Below are positions 52,486-62,444 of a stretch of 64,000 nucleotides of DNA, piece by piece. Below the pieces are notes generated by a model, which ran no database searches, was not told where the DNA came from, and saw only the letters and a list, made by a program, of their open reading frames with translations. Where the stretch lies: the NCBI RefSeq assembly GCF_004217315.1, contig NZ_SGWR01000001.1:682001-746000 (forward strand). The letters run 5' to 3'. Source of the DNA: Corticibacter populi (GTDB taxonomy: Bacteria; Pseudomonadota; Gammaproteobacteria; Burkholderiales; Burkholderiaceae_C). Each line of letters starts with the position of its first letter. Positions within the stretch are counted from its first letter, which is position 1. A program made the translations under genes and the position numbers.

Positions 52486-54294
52486 TCAATCCTCAACTTG
52501 CAGAATGGCCAGGAAGGCTTCCTGCGGAACTTCGACCGCGCCGATCTGCTTCATGCGCTTCTTGCCGGCCTTTTGTTTCTCGAGCAGCTTGCGCTTGCGG
52601 GTGATGTCGCCACCATAGCACTTGGCCAGCACGTTCTTGCGCATCGCCTTGACGGTCTCGCGCGCAATGATCTGTCCGCCAATGGCGGCCTGGATGGCCA
52701 CGTCGAACATCTGCCGGCTGATGACCTCGCGCATCTTGCCCACCACTGCGCGGCCACGCATCTGCGCCTGACTGCGGTGCACGATGATCGAGAGCGCGTC
52801 GACCCGCTCGCCATTGAGCAGGATGTCGACCTTGACCACGTCCGACGGCCGGTATTCCTTGAACTCGTAGTCCATCGAGGCATAGCCGCGGCTGACCGAC
52901 TTGAGCTTGTCGAAGAAGTCCAGCACGATCTCGCCGAGCGGCAGTTCGTAGGTCAGCTGCACCTGGCGGCCGTGGTAGCTCATGTTCATCTGGATGCCGC
53001 GCTTCTGGTTGCACAGCGTCATCACCGGCCCCACGTAGTCCTGCGGCATGAAGAGGTGCACGGTGACGATGGGCTCGCGGATCTCCTGGATCTTGGCCGG
53101 CTCGGGCATCTTGGAGGGGTTCTCGACCTTGGTGACCTCGCCATCGGACTTGACGACCTCATAAACGACGCTGGGTGCGGTGGTGATCAGGTCCTGGTCG
53201 AACTCACGTTCGAGGCGCTCCTGCACGATCTCCATGTGCAGGAGACCGAGGAAGCCGCAGCGGAAGCCGAAGCCCAGCGCCTGCGAGACTTCCGGCTCGA
53301 ACTGCAGCGCCGCATCGTTGAGCTGCAGCTTCTCCATGGCGTCGCGCAGCGCATCGTATTCACTGGCCTCGGTCGGGTAGATACCGGCGAAGACCTGCGG
53401 CTGCACCTCCTTGAAGCCGGGCAAGGCCTTCTCGGCCGGTCCAGCGTTGTTGGGCAGTTTCTTCTCCAGCGTGATGGTATCGCCCACCTTGGCCGCCTTG
53501 AGCTCCTTGATGCCCGCAATGATGAAGCCCACCTCGCCGGCGCGCAGCGCCTCGCGCGGCGTCGAGGCCGGCGTGAACACACCCAGGTTGCCGGCTTCGT
53601 AGGCAGCGCCGGTGGCCATCATGCGGATGCGCTCGCCCTTTCTCAGCTGGCCATCGACCACACGCACCAGCATCACGACGCCCACATACGAGTCGAACCA
53701 GCTGTCGATGATCATGGCACGCAGCGGGCCATCCGGGTCACCCTTGGGCGGCGGCACCTTGGCGACGATCATCTCGAGAATATCCTCGATGCCCTCGCCC
53801 GTCTTGGCCGAGACCGGCAGCGCCTCGGAGGCATCGATGCCGATCACATCCTCGATCTCTTCCTTGGCGCGGTCCGGGTCGGCCTGTGGCAGGTCCATCT
53901 TGTTGAGCACCGGCAGCACCTCCACACCCAGGTCCAGCGCGGTGTAGCAGTTGGCCACGGTCTGGGCCTCAACCCCTTGCGAGGCATCGACCACCAGCAA
54001 CGCGCCTTCGCAGGCAGACAGCGAGCGCGAGACTTCGTAGGAGAAGTCCACATGGCCCGGCGTGTCGATCAGGTTCAGGTTGTAGACCTGACCATCGCGG
54101 GCCTTGTAGTGCAGCGCGGCGGTCTGCGCCTTGATGGTGATGCCACGCTCCTTCTCAATGTCCATCGAATCGAGCACCTGCGCAGTCATTTCGCGCTTGC
54201 TCAAACCGCCGCTGAACTCGATCAGGCGGTCCGCCAGCGTGGACTTGCCGTGATCGATGTGGGCGATGATGGAAAAATTGCGGATATGGTTCAT
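52486..54294 (-). CDS. lepA: Elongation factor 4 (LepA)
   Basis: Ribosome-associated translational GTPase. The 602-residue protein begins [19 protein letters not shown], with G1 (AHIDHGKST), G3 (DTPGHVDF), G4 (NKMDLP) and the EF4-specific C-terminal domain ending ILQVED. The ATG at 54294 is used; 15 earlier in-frame codons are ignored. Upstream lie a -10-like TACAAT, a short palindrome and a terminator-like hairpin. It heads a run of lepA, lepB, DUF4845, rnc, era, recO, acpS and nagZ. Confidence 0.97.
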   Translation of the reverse strand: MNHIRNFSIIAHIDHGKSTLADRLIEFSGGLSKREMTAQVLDSMDIEKERGITIKAQTAALHYKARDGQVYNLNLIDTPGHVDFSYEVSRSLSACEGALLVVDASQGVEAQTVANCYTALDLGVEVLPVLNKMDLPQADPDRAKEEIEDVIGIDASEALPVSAKTGEGIEDILEMIVAKVPPPKGDPDGPLRAMIIDSWFDSYVGVVMLVRVVDGQLRKGERIRMMATGAAYEAGNLGVFTPASTPREALRAGEVGFIIAGIKELKAAKVGDTITLEKKLPNNAGPAEKALPGFKEVQPQVFAGIYPTEASEYDALRDAMEKLQLNDAALQFEPEVSQALGFGFRCGFLGLLHMEIVQERLEREFDQDLITTAPSVVYEVVKSDGEVTKVENPSKMPEPAKIQEIREPIVTVHLFMPQDYVGPVMTLCNQKRGIQMNMSYHGRQVQLTYELPLGEIVLDFFDKLKSVSRGYASMDYEFKEYRPSDVVKVDILLNGERVDALSIIVHRSQAQMRGRAVVGKMREVISRQMFDVAIQAAIGGQIIARETVKAMRKNVLAKCYGGDITRKRKLLEKQKAGKKRMKQIGAVEVPQEAFLAILQVED

Positions 54295-54322
54295 GTCGAT
54301 GCGATGGAAAAGGACTGGCACG

Positions 54323-54350
54323 AAAAAGCGCGCCCGCATGGAGCGCGCTT
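54323..54350 (-). terminator. Terminator-like hairpin in the lepA leader
   Basis: On the minus strand AAGCGCGC, a nine-base loop, then GCGCGCTTTTTCG: an eight-base stem with a T-run. It lies only 29 bases before the lepA ATG, so it either ends the spoT transcript or acts as an attenuator for lepA. Confidence 0.75.
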
Positions 54351-54477
54351 GCCCGCTCGGCCGTGCCGCACAAGGCCCGGGCCGGATGCGCCGCCATCAG
54401 AGAAAATCACCTGCGGGCAGCTCTGGCCACCGGGCTCAAGAAGCACATTCGGGAGCCCCGGCCCATGCAGGCTACGC

Positions 54478-54483
54478 ATTGTA
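54478..54483 (-). promoter_or_regulatory. Candidate -10 element for lepA
   Basis: TACAAT on the minus strand, embedded in the palindrome GCATTG-TATT-CAATGC (54476-54491). The expected start near 54471 gives a leader of about 175 bases. No good -35 is visible, so the call is tentative. Confidence 0.35.
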
Positions 54484-54561
54484 TTCAATGCCGGGGGTGA
54501 CCAGCGCAATTAGGGGATGAGCACAAGCATTGTGGAGTGTTACACCGCACCGGCAGCGCCC

Positions 54562-56844
54562 TCAGCTGGCAGCCTCCGCCATGAAACGCGAGGCCCGCAG
54601 CACCGCACGTGCGCGCCGCAGGTTCTTCAGCAGCGCTTCCAAGTGCTCCAGGTTGCGCACCAGCACGTTCATGCGGATCTCGATGGTCTCGAGGCGCCCT
54701 TCCTCCGGCATGTCGATCCGCAGGATGTTCACCTCGGACTGCGCGATCACCACCGAGGCCTCGGCAAGCGCGCCCTTGGCATTGCGCAGGTGCAGCAAGA
54801 TGGTGGTCTCGAACTCGCTGACCGGCTCCTCGGCCCACTCGACCGGCAGCATGATGCTCGGATTCTTGCCGTAGCGTTTCTGTGCCACCAGGCATTCGCT
54901 GCGATGCACTTCGAGCCCGCGGCCGCTGACCAGATAGCCGGTGATGGCATCCCCGGGCACCGGGCGGCAGCAATGGCCATAGCGCACCGGCGCGCTGTCG
55001 GCCCCGCCCACCGCCAGCACCGCCGCGGGCTGGCTGCCTCCGGTCAGACGCTGCCTGGAGAGCACCAGCGCATCGGGCTTGAGCCCGGCCTGCTGCAACA
55101 ACTGGCCCAGTTGCGCCACCAGCTCGCCAGCAATCAAGCGGCCATGGCCAATGTCCTGCAGGATCTGCTCGCGCGTGCTGCCGTGATGCAGCACTGCCAG
55201 ATGGGTCCAGATGGTCTCGGCCAGCGTCGAATCCGCCGGGATGTCACCGTAGCCGGCCACCCGCAGCGCCTGGATCAGCAAGCGCTCTCCCAGCTCGACG
55301 GTCTCGCGCTGGTCGGCGTTCTTGAGCTGGCTGCGGATCTTCGAGCGGGCCCGGCCGGTCTTGACGAATTCGAGCCAGCCCGGATGCGGGCGGGCATCCT
55401 CGGCGGTGAGGATTTCCACCGTATCGCTGTTCTTGAGTACCGTGCGCAGCGACACCGGCACGCCGTTGACCTGCGCCGCGGCGATGTGGTCACCCACGTT
55501 GCTGTGGATGGCATAGGCGAAATCGACCACCGTCGAGCCCTTGGGCAGTGTCAGTATCTGATTCTTGGGGGTGAACACGTAAACCGAGGTATCGGGGTGC
55601 AGATCGACCTTGACGTCATTGAGGAATTCCGACGCGTCATCCGTGTCGTTCTCGATTTCCAGCAGGGACTTGAGCCAGCGGCCATTGAGATTGTCGGCGA
55701 GCATGCCGTCGAGGCCGCCGGACTGGTAAAGCCAATGGGCCGCGATGCCTGTCTCTGCCACCACGTGCATGATCTCGGTGCGGATCTCGGCCTGGACATC
55801 GACGCCCGACGGACCAACCATGTCCGTGTGCAACGACTGGTAGCCGTTGGGCTTGGGATTGGCGATGAAGTCCTTGAACGTGCCCGGTGCAGGCCGGTAG
55901 GTCTGATGCAGTACACCGATCCCCGTGTAGCAGTCGATCACCTTCTCGCAGATGATCTGCAGGCCGAAGATGTCGCTGACCTTGGCAAAGCTCAGCTGCT
56001 TGTCGATCATCTGCCGGTAGATCTTGTAGAGGCTTTGCTCCCGCTCGATCAGTTGCACCTTCATCTGGAAGGTGGAAAAAGCCCGCCCCACCTCGGCCTG
56101 GATGCGCTCGCTCATGGTGCGGCGGCGCCCCTTGACGCGGGCGACGGCCTTGGATAGTGTCTCGTAGCGCCAGGGATAGAGGTGTGAAAATGCCAGTTCC
56201 TGCAGTTCGCGGAAGGTGGCATTGAGCCCCAGCCGATCGGCGATCGGCACGTAGATTTCCAGCGTCTCGCGTGAGATGCGCGACCACTTGCTGCGCGGCG
56301 CGCTCGAGAGTGTGCGCATGTTGTGCGTGCGATCGGCCAGCTTGATGAGGATGACCCGCACGTCCTTGGCCATCGCCAGCAGCATCTTGCGAAACGACTG
56401 CGCCTGGTTTTCCTCGCGCGAGTGGAACTGCAGTTTTTCCAGCTTGGTCAGCCCATCCACCAGTTCGGCCACATCCGCGCCAAAATCCTTCGCGATGTCC
56501 TGCTTGTTGACACCGCAGTCCTCCATGGCGTCGTGCATCAACGCAGCTATCAGGGCGGGCGCATCCAGGTGCCAGTGGGCACACAGTTCGGCCACGGCAA
56601 TGGGGTGGGTGATGTAGGGCTCGCCGCTGTTGCGGTACTGGCCCTCGTGCGCGCGGCGCGCAAAGGCATAGGCGGCGGCGACTCGCTCGCGATCTGCCTC
56701 CTTGAGGTAGGCGAGCGCGCGAAAGAACTGATCGAAGGCGCGCTGCACCATGACCGCGTGTTCGGCCGTCTGTGCGGCGCGGTCGTCTGGCGAGGCGGCG
56801 GAGCCGGGGGGCGGCTCGGAAACAACGTGGCTTTCTGGTGTCAT
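54562..56844 (-). CDS. spoT: Bifunctional (p)ppGpp synthase/hydrolase
   Basis: Stringent-response enzyme. Domains in order: an HD hydrolase (HEGQYRNSGEPYITHPIAVA, then MHDAMEDCG for the metal site), a RelA/SpoT synthetase region (VSDIFGLQIICEKVIDCY, KPNGYQSLHTD), TGS (VYVFTPKNQILTLPKGSTVV) and a C-terminal ACT-like region (EFETTILLHLRNAKGALA). 760 residues from the ATG at 56844, with AGGA upstream; an ATG two codons earlier leaves no room for the ribosome site. The HD block marks it as SpoT-type rather than RelA. It follows rpoZ but behind a strong terminator. Confidence 0.95.
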   Translation of the reverse strand: MTPESHVVSEPPPGSAASPDDRAAQTAEHAVMVQRAFDQFFRALAYLKEADRERVAAAYAFARRAHEGQYRNSGEPYITHPIAVAELCAHWHLDAPALIAALMHDAMEDCGVNKQDIAKDFGADVAELVDGLTKLEKLQFHSREENQAQSFRKMLLAMAKDVRVILIKLADRTHNMRTLSSAPRSKWSRISRETLEIYVPIADRLGLNATFRELQELAFSHLYPWRYETLSKAVARVKGRRRTMSERIQAEVGRAFSTFQMKVQLIEREQSLYKIYRQMIDKQLSFAKVSDIFGLQIICEKVIDCYTGIGVLHQTYRPAPGTFKDFIANPKPNGYQSLHTDMVGPSGVDVQAEIRTEIMHVVAETGIAAHWLYQSGGLDGMLADNLNGRWLKSLLEIENDTDDASEFLNDVKVDLHPDTSVYVFTPKNQILTLPKGSTVVDFAYAIHSNVGDHIAAAQVNGVPVSLRTVLKNSDTVEILTAEDARPHPGWLEFVKTGRARSKIRSQLKNADQRETVELGERLLIQALRVAGYGDIPADSTLAETIWTHLAVLHHGSTREQILQDIGHGRLIAGELVAQLGQLLQQAGLKPDALVLSRQRLTGGSQPAAVLAVGGADSAPVRYGHCCRPVPGDAITGYLVSGRGLEVHRSECLVAQKRYGKNPSIMLPVEWAEEPVSEFETTILLHLRNAKGALAEASVVIAQSEVNILRIDMPEEGRLETIEIRMNVLVRNLEHLEALLKNLRRARAVLRASRFMAEAAS

Positions 56845-56895
56845 ACCCATCCTGCCAATGTACCAAAAGCCATTTGTTCCGTCACAAAGTGTTGG

Positions 56896-56923
56896 TAAAA
56901 AACAAAAACACCCTTGCGGGTGT
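56896..56923 (-). terminator. Terminator between rpoZ and spoT
   Basis: On the minus strand ACACCC-GCAA-GGGTGT, then TTTTTGTTTTTT: a compact stem with a long U-tract. It lies 54 bases past the rpoZ stop and about 50 bases before the spoT start, so spoT needs read-through or its own promoter in that short space. Confidence 0.9.
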
Positions 56924-56976
56924 CTTCGCGGCCATGCCAGACGGGCCGATACGGCCAGTCCGGACTCAGAACCGAT

Positions 56977-57180
56977 TCAGGTCGGCACCTTGCGCAACAT
57001 CTCGAGACCGACCTTGCCATCTGCCACTTCGCGCAGGGCCGTCACCGCCGCCTTGTTGGTGGATTCGACCTTGGGCGTGTGGCCCTGATTGATCATGCGG
57101 GCGCGGTAGGTGGCCGCCAGCACCAGCTGAAAGCGATTGGGGATTTTCTGCAGGCTGTCTTCAACGGTAATGCGTGCCAT
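56977..57180 (-). CDS. rpoZ: RNA polymerase omega subunit
   Basis: Small subunit that helps fold and assemble RNA polymerase beta'. 67 residues starting [23 protein letters not shown], the classic omega N-terminus, with [13 protein letters not shown] and [15 protein letters not shown]. It is shorter than E. coli omega (91), as in other betaproteobacteria. It lies between gmk and spoT; a terminator follows it. The gap from gmk is 96 bases. Confidence 0.96.
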   Translation of the reverse strand: MARITVEDSLQKIPNRFQLVLAATYRARMINQGHTPKVESTNKAAVTALREVADGKVGLEMLRKVPT

Positions 57181-57276
57181 GTCTAGGGAGTCCTTGTGCT
57201 TGGGGTCGGTGCCGGCACCCGGACGGGCGCCTGCTGGCGATATCTTGTGATCTCTTTTGGCTGCGGCTGAAGGGCA

Positions 57277-57993
57277 TCAGTCCGCGATGCCCAGGGCGGC
57301 AAATGTCTCTGTCCGTGCGCGGCGCTGTGCACTGAAGCGCAGCCGCTGCGCATGCACGACGCTCTTGAGGTCGAAGAGCGCACGCTCGAACAATTCGTTG
57401 ATTATAACGTAGTCGAAATTGGCGGCCTGCGCCATCTCGACGCTGGCATTGCGCATGCGCAGTTCGATGACCTCGGGATCATCCTCACCGCGCCGCTCCA
57501 GCCGCGCCCGCAGTTCCTCCAGGCTGGGCGGCAGGATGAAGATCAGCACCGCATTGGCGAACACCTTGCGGATCTGCATCGCACCCTGGAAATCGATCTC
57601 CAGTACCACATCGGAGCCCTGCTGGATACGGTCTTCCACGGCTTTCTTCGATGTCCCGTAGCAATTGCCATGCACCCTGGCCCATTCGATGAAGGCATTG
57701 CCCTGAATCATGGCATCGAACTCCGCCTGGGAGACGAAGAAATACTCCCGCCCGTGCTTTTCCTGGCCGCGCGGGGCCCGCGTGGTGTGCGAGACCGTGG
57801 GGAAGACACGGGTATCCAGCTCCAGCAAAGCCTTCACGAGGCTCGACTTGCCCGCGCCGCTGGGCGCGGCAACCACGAACAGGTTGCCCGGGTACTGGCT
57901 CTCGGCCGCCCGCGCCGGTACCGACTCCACCACGGCCGCAGCTGCGCGGGGCGCCTGCATGACTTGTCCTTCATTCATCACTGACACACTCAT
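57277..57993 (-). CDS. gmk: Guanylate kinase
   Basis: Phosphorylates GMP to GDP, feeding nucleotide and (p)ppGpp pools. 238 residues: P-loop in [31 protein letters not shown], and the [10 protein letters not shown] strand. About 30 extra N-terminal residues precede the fold. The ATG at 57993 overlaps the yicC stop (ATGA), so the pair is translationally coupled. gmk-rpoZ-spoT follow one another on the minus strand. Confidence 0.96.
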   Translation of the reverse strand: MSVSVMNEGQVMQAPRAAAAVVESVPARAAESQYPGNLFVVAAPSGAGKSSLVKALLELDTRVFPTVSHTTRAPRGQEKHGREYFFVSQAEFDAMIQGNAFIEWARVHGNCYGTSKKAVEDRIQQGSDVVLEIDFQGAMQIRKVFANAVLIFILPPSLEELRARLERRGEDDPEVIELRMRNASVEMAQAANFDYVIINELFERALFDLKSVVHAQRLRFSAQRRARTETFAALGIAD

Positions 57994-58892
57994 TCGATAT
58001 TCTGTACCTGTTCACGCATCTGCTCGACCAGCACCTTCATGTCCATGCTGATGCGGCTGAGTTCCAGCGTGGCGGATTTGCTGCCCAGGGTGTTGGCCTC
58101 GCGGTGCAGCTCCTGCATCAGAAAGTCCAGCCGCTTGCCAATCGCCCCCCCTTTCTTGAAGAGACTCTCGATCTCATCGAGATGGGATGCCAGACGCCCC
58201 AACTCCTCGGCAATATCAATGCGCAGCGCATAGGCGGTGGCTTCCGCGATGGCGCGCTCCTGAATGCCATCGGAACTGGCGCCGGCATGTCCGGCCTGCG
58301 CCAGCGCATCCTGCCAGCGCTCCAGGAAGCGCTGGCGCTGCTGCTCCACCAGCTGCGGTACCAGCGGCCGGGCCTGCTCGGCCAATGCGCGCAGCTGCGA
58401 CACCTTGTCCTGCAGCAGGCGCACCAGGCGCTCGCCCTCCTTTCTGCGCGCCGTCAGCAGGTCCTGCACCAGCGTCTGTGCAAGATTCTCCAGCGCATCG
58501 TCCCAGGACAGCTCGGCGGACTCCTCGCCGTGGCCACGCGGCAGCTGCAGCACCTCGGCGACCGAGAATGGGCGTGCCTGTGGCAACCAGGCCAGCACCT
58601 GCTCCTGCACATGCGAAAGCTGCTGCAGCAGCGCCGCGTCCGGCACCGCGACGGCCTGCGTCTGCTCCTGCAGCAGGAAACCGCGCAACTCGACCTTGCC
58701 TCGCTGGAGTCGGTCCGTCAGCAGCCGGCGCAGGCGAGGCTCGTGCGTACGCAAGGCTTCGGGCAGGCGAAACGCCAGGTCGAGGAATCGGCTGTTGACC
58801 GAGCGCAACTCCAGCCCGAGGCCCGCCTGTCCTGGCCGCGCCGATGCGGCCAACTGCACCGAGGCGAAGCCGGTCATGCTGTAAACTGCCAT
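57990..58892 (-). CDS. yicC: YicC-family endoribonuclease
   Basis: Single-strand endoribonuclease family; in E. coli YicC was linked to degradation of a small RNA. 300 residues beginning [14 protein letters not shown], with [20 protein letters not shown] in the YicC N-terminal domain and a C-terminal part with [34 protein letters not shown], the strongly conserved family block. The ATG at 58892 is chosen. It is divergent from the kinase gene and overlaps gmk. Confidence 0.92.
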   Translation of the reverse strand: MAVYSMTGFASVQLAASARPGQAGLGLELRSVNSRFLDLAFRLPEALRTHEPRLRRLLTDRLQRGKVELRGFLLQEQTQAVAVPDAALLQQLSHVQEQVLAWLPQARPFSVAEVLQLPRGHGEESAELSWDDALENLAQTLVQDLLTARRKEGERLVRLLQDKVSQLRALAEQARPLVPQLVEQQRQRFLERWQDALAQAGHAGASSDGIQERAIAEATAYALRIDIAEELGRLASHLDEIESLFKKGGAIGKRLDFLMQELHREANTLGSKSATLELSRISMDMKVLVEQMREQVQNIE

Positions 58893-58907
58893 ACGAGAGA
58901 TACCCTT

Positions 58908-58936
58908 TTGTGATTGCAGTGTCAAACGGCTATTAT
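58908..58936 (+). promoter_or_regulatory. Sigma-70 promoter of the kinase-PP2C-rph-rdgB unit
   Basis: TTGTGA (58908-58913), 17 bases, TATTAT (58931-58936). This is the cleanest promoter in the window. Transcription would start near 58943, about 36 bases before the kinase ATG. Confidence 0.7.
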
Positions 58937-58978
58937 CGCCGCTCACCGCAATCGCCTCGTCCAAACGGCATTGCAACG

Positions 58979-60001
58979 ATGTCCAACAGTTCTGCCGCTC
59001 CAGCCGCCGCCCCTGCTCCCGCCAAGGCCAAGCCTGCTCCCCTGCCACCCGATACGCAGGTCGGTGGCTATCGGCTGTTGCACCGCATCTCTTCGGGGGG
59101 CTTCGGGGTCGTCTATTTCGCACTCGACCCCCAGGGACATCCGGTCGCCATCAAGGAGTACCTGCCGGCCTCGCTGGTCAGCCGCGAGGCCGGGCAGTTG
59201 GTGCCGCAGATCGCGCCCGAGAAGATGTCGCTGTACCGGCTCGGTCTCAAAAGCTTCTTCGAGGAAGGACGGTCGCTGGCACAGATCTCGCACGACTCGG
59301 TGGTCAGCGTGCTCAATTTCTTCCGCGAGAACGAGACCGTCTACATGGTGATGAACCATCTGGAGGGCTCGACCCTGCAGGAGTTCATCGTCACCGCACG
59401 CAACCCGGACAGCCGCAAGGTGTTTCGCGAATCGACCATCCGCTCGCTGTTCGACGAGATCCTGCGCGGCCTGCGCATCGTGCACCAGCACAAGATGCTG
59501 CACTTGGACATCAAGCCGGCCAACATCTTCATCACCGATGATGACAAGGCGGTGATGATCGACTTCGGCGCGGCGCGCGAGGTGCTCTCCAAGGAAGGTA
59601 ACTTCGTGCGGCCGATGTACACCCCCGGCTTTGCCGCCCCGGAGATGTACAAGCGCGATGGCACGCTGGGCCCCTGGACCGATATTTACGCCATTGGCTC
59701 CTGCATCTATGCCTGCATGCTGGGCGTGCCTCCCAACGATGTGCCCCAGCGCACGGAGAAAGACCGCCTGGGCCTCGCGCTCAGCCGCGTTCGCAACATT
59801 TATTCTGACAATTTGATACAGGTTGTAGAATGGTGCATGGCGCTGGACCCGCTGGCGAGGCCTCAATCGGTCTTCTCCCTGCAGCGCGAACTGGCACGCG
59901 AGGGTGAACTGCGCTACTCGAAACTCTCCATGGCGGAAAAGATGCGCATGCAGCTGAGCTCCATGGTTTCTGGTGGCCGCAAGGAACGCGACAAGCCCTG
60001 A
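58979..60001 (+). CDS. Hanks-type serine/threonine protein kinase
   Basis: Eukaryote-like protein kinase of 340 residues. After an Ala/Pro/Lys-rich N-terminus of about 25 residues the kinase domain (about 29-300) shows the glycine loop ISSGGFGVVY, the VAIK lysine, HLDIKPANIF as catalytic loop (HLD instead of HRD), DFG in MIDFGAAREV and APE in AAPEMY. No transmembrane helix or sensor domain follows; the tail (~300-340) is basic. So it is probably a cytoplasmic kinase. It pairs with the PP2C gene 25 bases downstream. The targets are unknown. Confidence 0.92.
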   Translation: MSNSSAAPAAAPAPAKAKPAPLPPDTQVGGYRLLHRISSGGFGVVYFALDPQGHPVAIKEYLPASLVSREAGQLVPQIAPEKMSLYRLGLKSFFEEGRSLAQISHDSVVSVLNFFRENETVYMVMNHLEGSTLQEFIVTARNPDSRKVFRESTIRSLFDEILRGLRIVHQHKMLHLDIKPANIFITDDDKAVMIDFGAAREVLSKEGNFVRPMYTPGFAAPEMYKRDGTLGPWTDIYAIGSCIYACMLGVPPNDVPQRTEKDRLGLALSRVRNIYSDNLIQVVEWCMALDPLARPQSVFSLQRELAREGELRYSKLSMAEKMRMQLSSMVSGGRKERDKP

Positions 60002-60026
60002 CAAAAACAAGAATCGACGGTACATC

Positions 60027-60902
60027 ATGAAATTCTCCGTGTTCCAGACCAGCCACCAGGGCGGCCGCGCCAAGAACGAGGACCGCATGGGCTATTGCCA
60101 TACCCCGGATGCGGCGCTGTTCATCCTGGCCGACGGCATGGGCGGCCACCCCGAAGGCGAGATGGCCGCGCAGATCGCGTTGCAGACGCTCGCCGGCCTC
60201 TTCAAGAAGCAGGCCCAGCCGACGCTCGACGATGTGCCGCTATTTCTGGAATCGGCCCTGCTGACGGCCCACCGTCAGGTGCTGCGCTATGCCATCGACA
60301 AGGGCATGCCCGATTCGCCCCGCACCACGCTGGTGGCCGCCGTCGTGCAAAACGGCGAAATCCAGTGGGTGCACTGCGGCGATTCGCGTCTTTATGTCGT
60401 GCGCAATGGCGCATTGCTGACCCGCACCCGCGACCACTCCTATTCCGAGCTGCGCGAATCGGTGCTGACGAAGATCGGCGAAGTCAACCGCAACGTGCTG
60501 TTCACCTGCCTGGGTTCGCCCGCCCGCCCCATCTACGACATGAGCGCACCCATGGTGCTCGAGCGCGGCGACCGGATTCTGCTGTGTTCGGACGGCCTCT
60601 GGGGGCCGCTCGAGGATGATGCAATCATCACGGCCCTGGTCGAGGCCGACGTGGCCGACAGTGGACCCAAGCTGGTGAATCTGGCATACCAGACCGCGGG
60701 CAAGACCAGCGACAACATCACGGTGGTGGCATTCGAATGGCATGAGGATGCCGTCCACCATGCTTCGGCCGAAAAGGCGCTGTCGGAGGACTTTTCCGAC
60801 GAGGAAGAATTCACCACCACCATCTCCGGCGGCCTGCTCGACGACATGGACATCGAACGCAGCCTGAGCGACATCAACAAGGCGCTCAAGAAGGAACGCT
60901 AG
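60027..60902 (+). CDS. PP2C-type serine/threonine phosphatase
   Basis: Metal-dependent protein phosphatase (PPM family), presumably reversing the preceding kinase. 291 residues: KNEDRMGYC, ADGMGGHPEGEMA, CGDSRLY, SDGLWG and KTSDNITVV, giving the PPM metal-binding Asp residues in order. The last ~50 residues after the catalytic domain are acidic (EDFSDEEEF and a DIERSLSDINKAL helix). No membrane segment. It starts 25 bases after the kinase stop; rph follows after 112 bases. Confidence 0.93.
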   Translation: MKFSVFQTSHQGGRAKNEDRMGYCHTPDAALFILADGMGGHPEGEMAAQIALQTLAGLFKKQAQPTLDDVPLFLESALLTAHRQVLRYAIDKGMPDSPRTTLVAAVVQNGEIQWVHCGDSRLYVVRNGALLTRTRDHSYSELRESVLTKIGEVNRNVLFTCLGSPARPIYDMSAPMVLERGDRILLCSDGLWGPLEDDAIITALVEADVADSGPKLVNLAYQTAGKTSDNITVVAFEWHEDAVHHASAEKALSEDFSDEEEFTTTISGGLLDDMDIERSLSDINKALKKER

Positions 60903-61014
60903 ACGTTCTCGCCGTGCCGCCGCCTTGGCCAGGCCCTGAAGGGGGTTTGACCTGCTCACAGCCAGGCATCTTCTCAAGAGCCGCTTGGCGCCATAGCCCA
61001 TATTGCCCAATTCC

Positions 61015-61767
61015 ATGACCAACTTCACCCGTACCCAAGGCCGCGCCCATGATGCGCTGCGCCCCGTCGAAATCCACCGCCAATACACCCTGCATGCCGA
61101 AGGCTCGGTACTGATCGTGTTTGGCGACACCCGCGTGCTGTGCACCGCCTCGGTCGAGGAGAAGGTGCCGCCGCACAAGCGGGGCAGCGGCGAGGGCTGG
61201 GTCACGGCCGAGTACGGCATGCTGCCGCGCGCCACCCACACGCGCGGCGCGCGCGAAGCCGCCAAGGGCAAGCAGAGCGGCCGCACGCAGGAGATCCAGC
61301 GCCTGATCGGCCGTTCGCTGCGGGCGGTGTTCGATCTGAAGACGCTCGGCGAACGCAGCATCCTGATCGACTGCGACGTGCTGCAGGCCGATGGTGGCAC
61401 GCGCACCGCAGCCATCACCGGCGCCTATGTGGCGGCGCATGACGCCGTGTCATGGCTGCTGGCGCAGGGGCTGATTGCGCAGTCGCCGATCCGCGAAGCC
61501 GTCGCCGCCGTCTCGGTAGGCATTGTCGACGGTACGCCACTGCTGGACCTCGAGTATGTCGAGGATTCGGCCTGTGACACCGACATGAATGTGGTGATGA
61601 CCGCTGCCGGCGATTTCATCGAGGTCCAGGGCACGGCCGAGGGCCAGGCCTTCTCTCGCACCGAGATGAACCTGTTGCTGGACCTGGCCACCAAGGGTAT
61701 TGCCGAGCTGACGGCCATGCAACGGCAGGCACTGGCGACGCTGAAGGCTCCGTCACAGGGGAACTGA
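61015..61767 (+). CDS. rph: Ribonuclease PH
   Basis: Phosphorolytic 3'-5' exoribonuclease that trims tRNA ends. 250 residues starting [17 protein letters not shown], with [35 protein letters not shown] and a strand [17 protein letters not shown] that includes the phosphate-site residues. I used the ATG at 61015; a TTG at 61003 would add four residues. rdgB starts four bases after its stop. Confidence 0.97.
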   Translation: MTNFTRTQGRAHDALRPVEIHRQYTLHAEGSVLIVFGDTRVLCTASVEEKVPPHKRGSGEGWVTAEYGMLPRATHTRGAREAAKGKQSGRTQEIQRLIGRSLRAVFDLKTLGERSILIDCDVLQADGGTRTAAITGAYVAAHDAVSWLLAQGLIAQSPIREAVAAVSVGIVDGTPLLDLEYVEDSACDTDMNVVMTAAGDFIEVQGTAEGQAFSRTEMNLLLDLATKGIAELTAMQRQALATLKAPSQGN

Positions 61768-61771
61768 AATC

Positions 61772-62395
61772 ATGCGGATCGTGCTGGCATCAAACAACCA
61801 GGGCAAGCTCCACGAACTCAAGGCCTTGTTTGCGCCACTGGGCGTGGAGATCATCCCGCAAAGGCAGCTCATGCAGGGGGAAGCGCCCGAACCTTTCTGC
61901 ACATTCGTCGAGAACGCGCTTTCCAAGGCCCGTTTTGCAGCCGAACACACGGGCCTGCCGGCGATTGCCGATGACGCGGGCCTGTGCGTGGATGCGTTCG
62001 GCGGTGAGCCCGGCGTGCAGACCGCCTTTTACTGCACACGCTTTGGCTACCCAAAGAGCGATGCCAACAACGTGCAGGCCCTGCTGGAGCAGTTGCAGGG
62101 CGAAACGAACCGCCAGGCCTGCATGGTCAGCACTCTGGTGGGCGTGCGCCACCCGCATGATCCGGAACCACTGATCGCTGTCGGCAAGGTGCGGGTGCAG
62201 ATCGCCACCGAGCGGCGTGGCCACAACGGCTTCGGCTTCGACCCGGTGCTGCTGGTGCCGGAACTGGGCCAGACTTTTGCCGAACTGCCTGAGCAGGTGA
62301 AAAACCAGTACAGCCACCGCGGCCGCTCGTCGCGCGCCATGCTCGAGCAGGTGCGGCAATACTGGCTGGATGGCACCAGGCCGGACGCCGGCTGA
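61772..62395 (+). CDS. rdgB: dITP/XTP pyrophosphatase
   Basis: Removes non-canonical purine triphosphates (ITP, XTP) from the nucleotide pool. 207 residues: MRIVLASNNQGKLHEL, TFVENALSKARFAA, ADDAGLCVDAFGGEPGV, GFGFDPVLL and a C-terminal SHRGRSSRA. The length is usual (E. coli RdgB 197). It lies four bases after rph, an order common in betaproteobacteria, and ends where ptsI converges on it. Confidence 0.96.
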   Translation: MRIVLASNNQGKLHELKALFAPLGVEIIPQRQLMQGEAPEPFCTFVENALSKARFAAEHTGLPAIADDAGLCVDAFGGEPGVQTAFYCTRFGYPKSDANNVQALLEQLQGETNRQACMVSTLVGVRHPHDPEPLIAVGKVRVQIATERRGHNGFGFDPVLLVPELGQTFAELPEQVKNQYSHRGRSSRAMLEQVRQYWLDGTRPDAG

Positions 62396-62444
62396 AAATC
62401 GGCCGCACTGCCTCTACCGAATGGTGCCCGAGGCCGCGCGCCGC

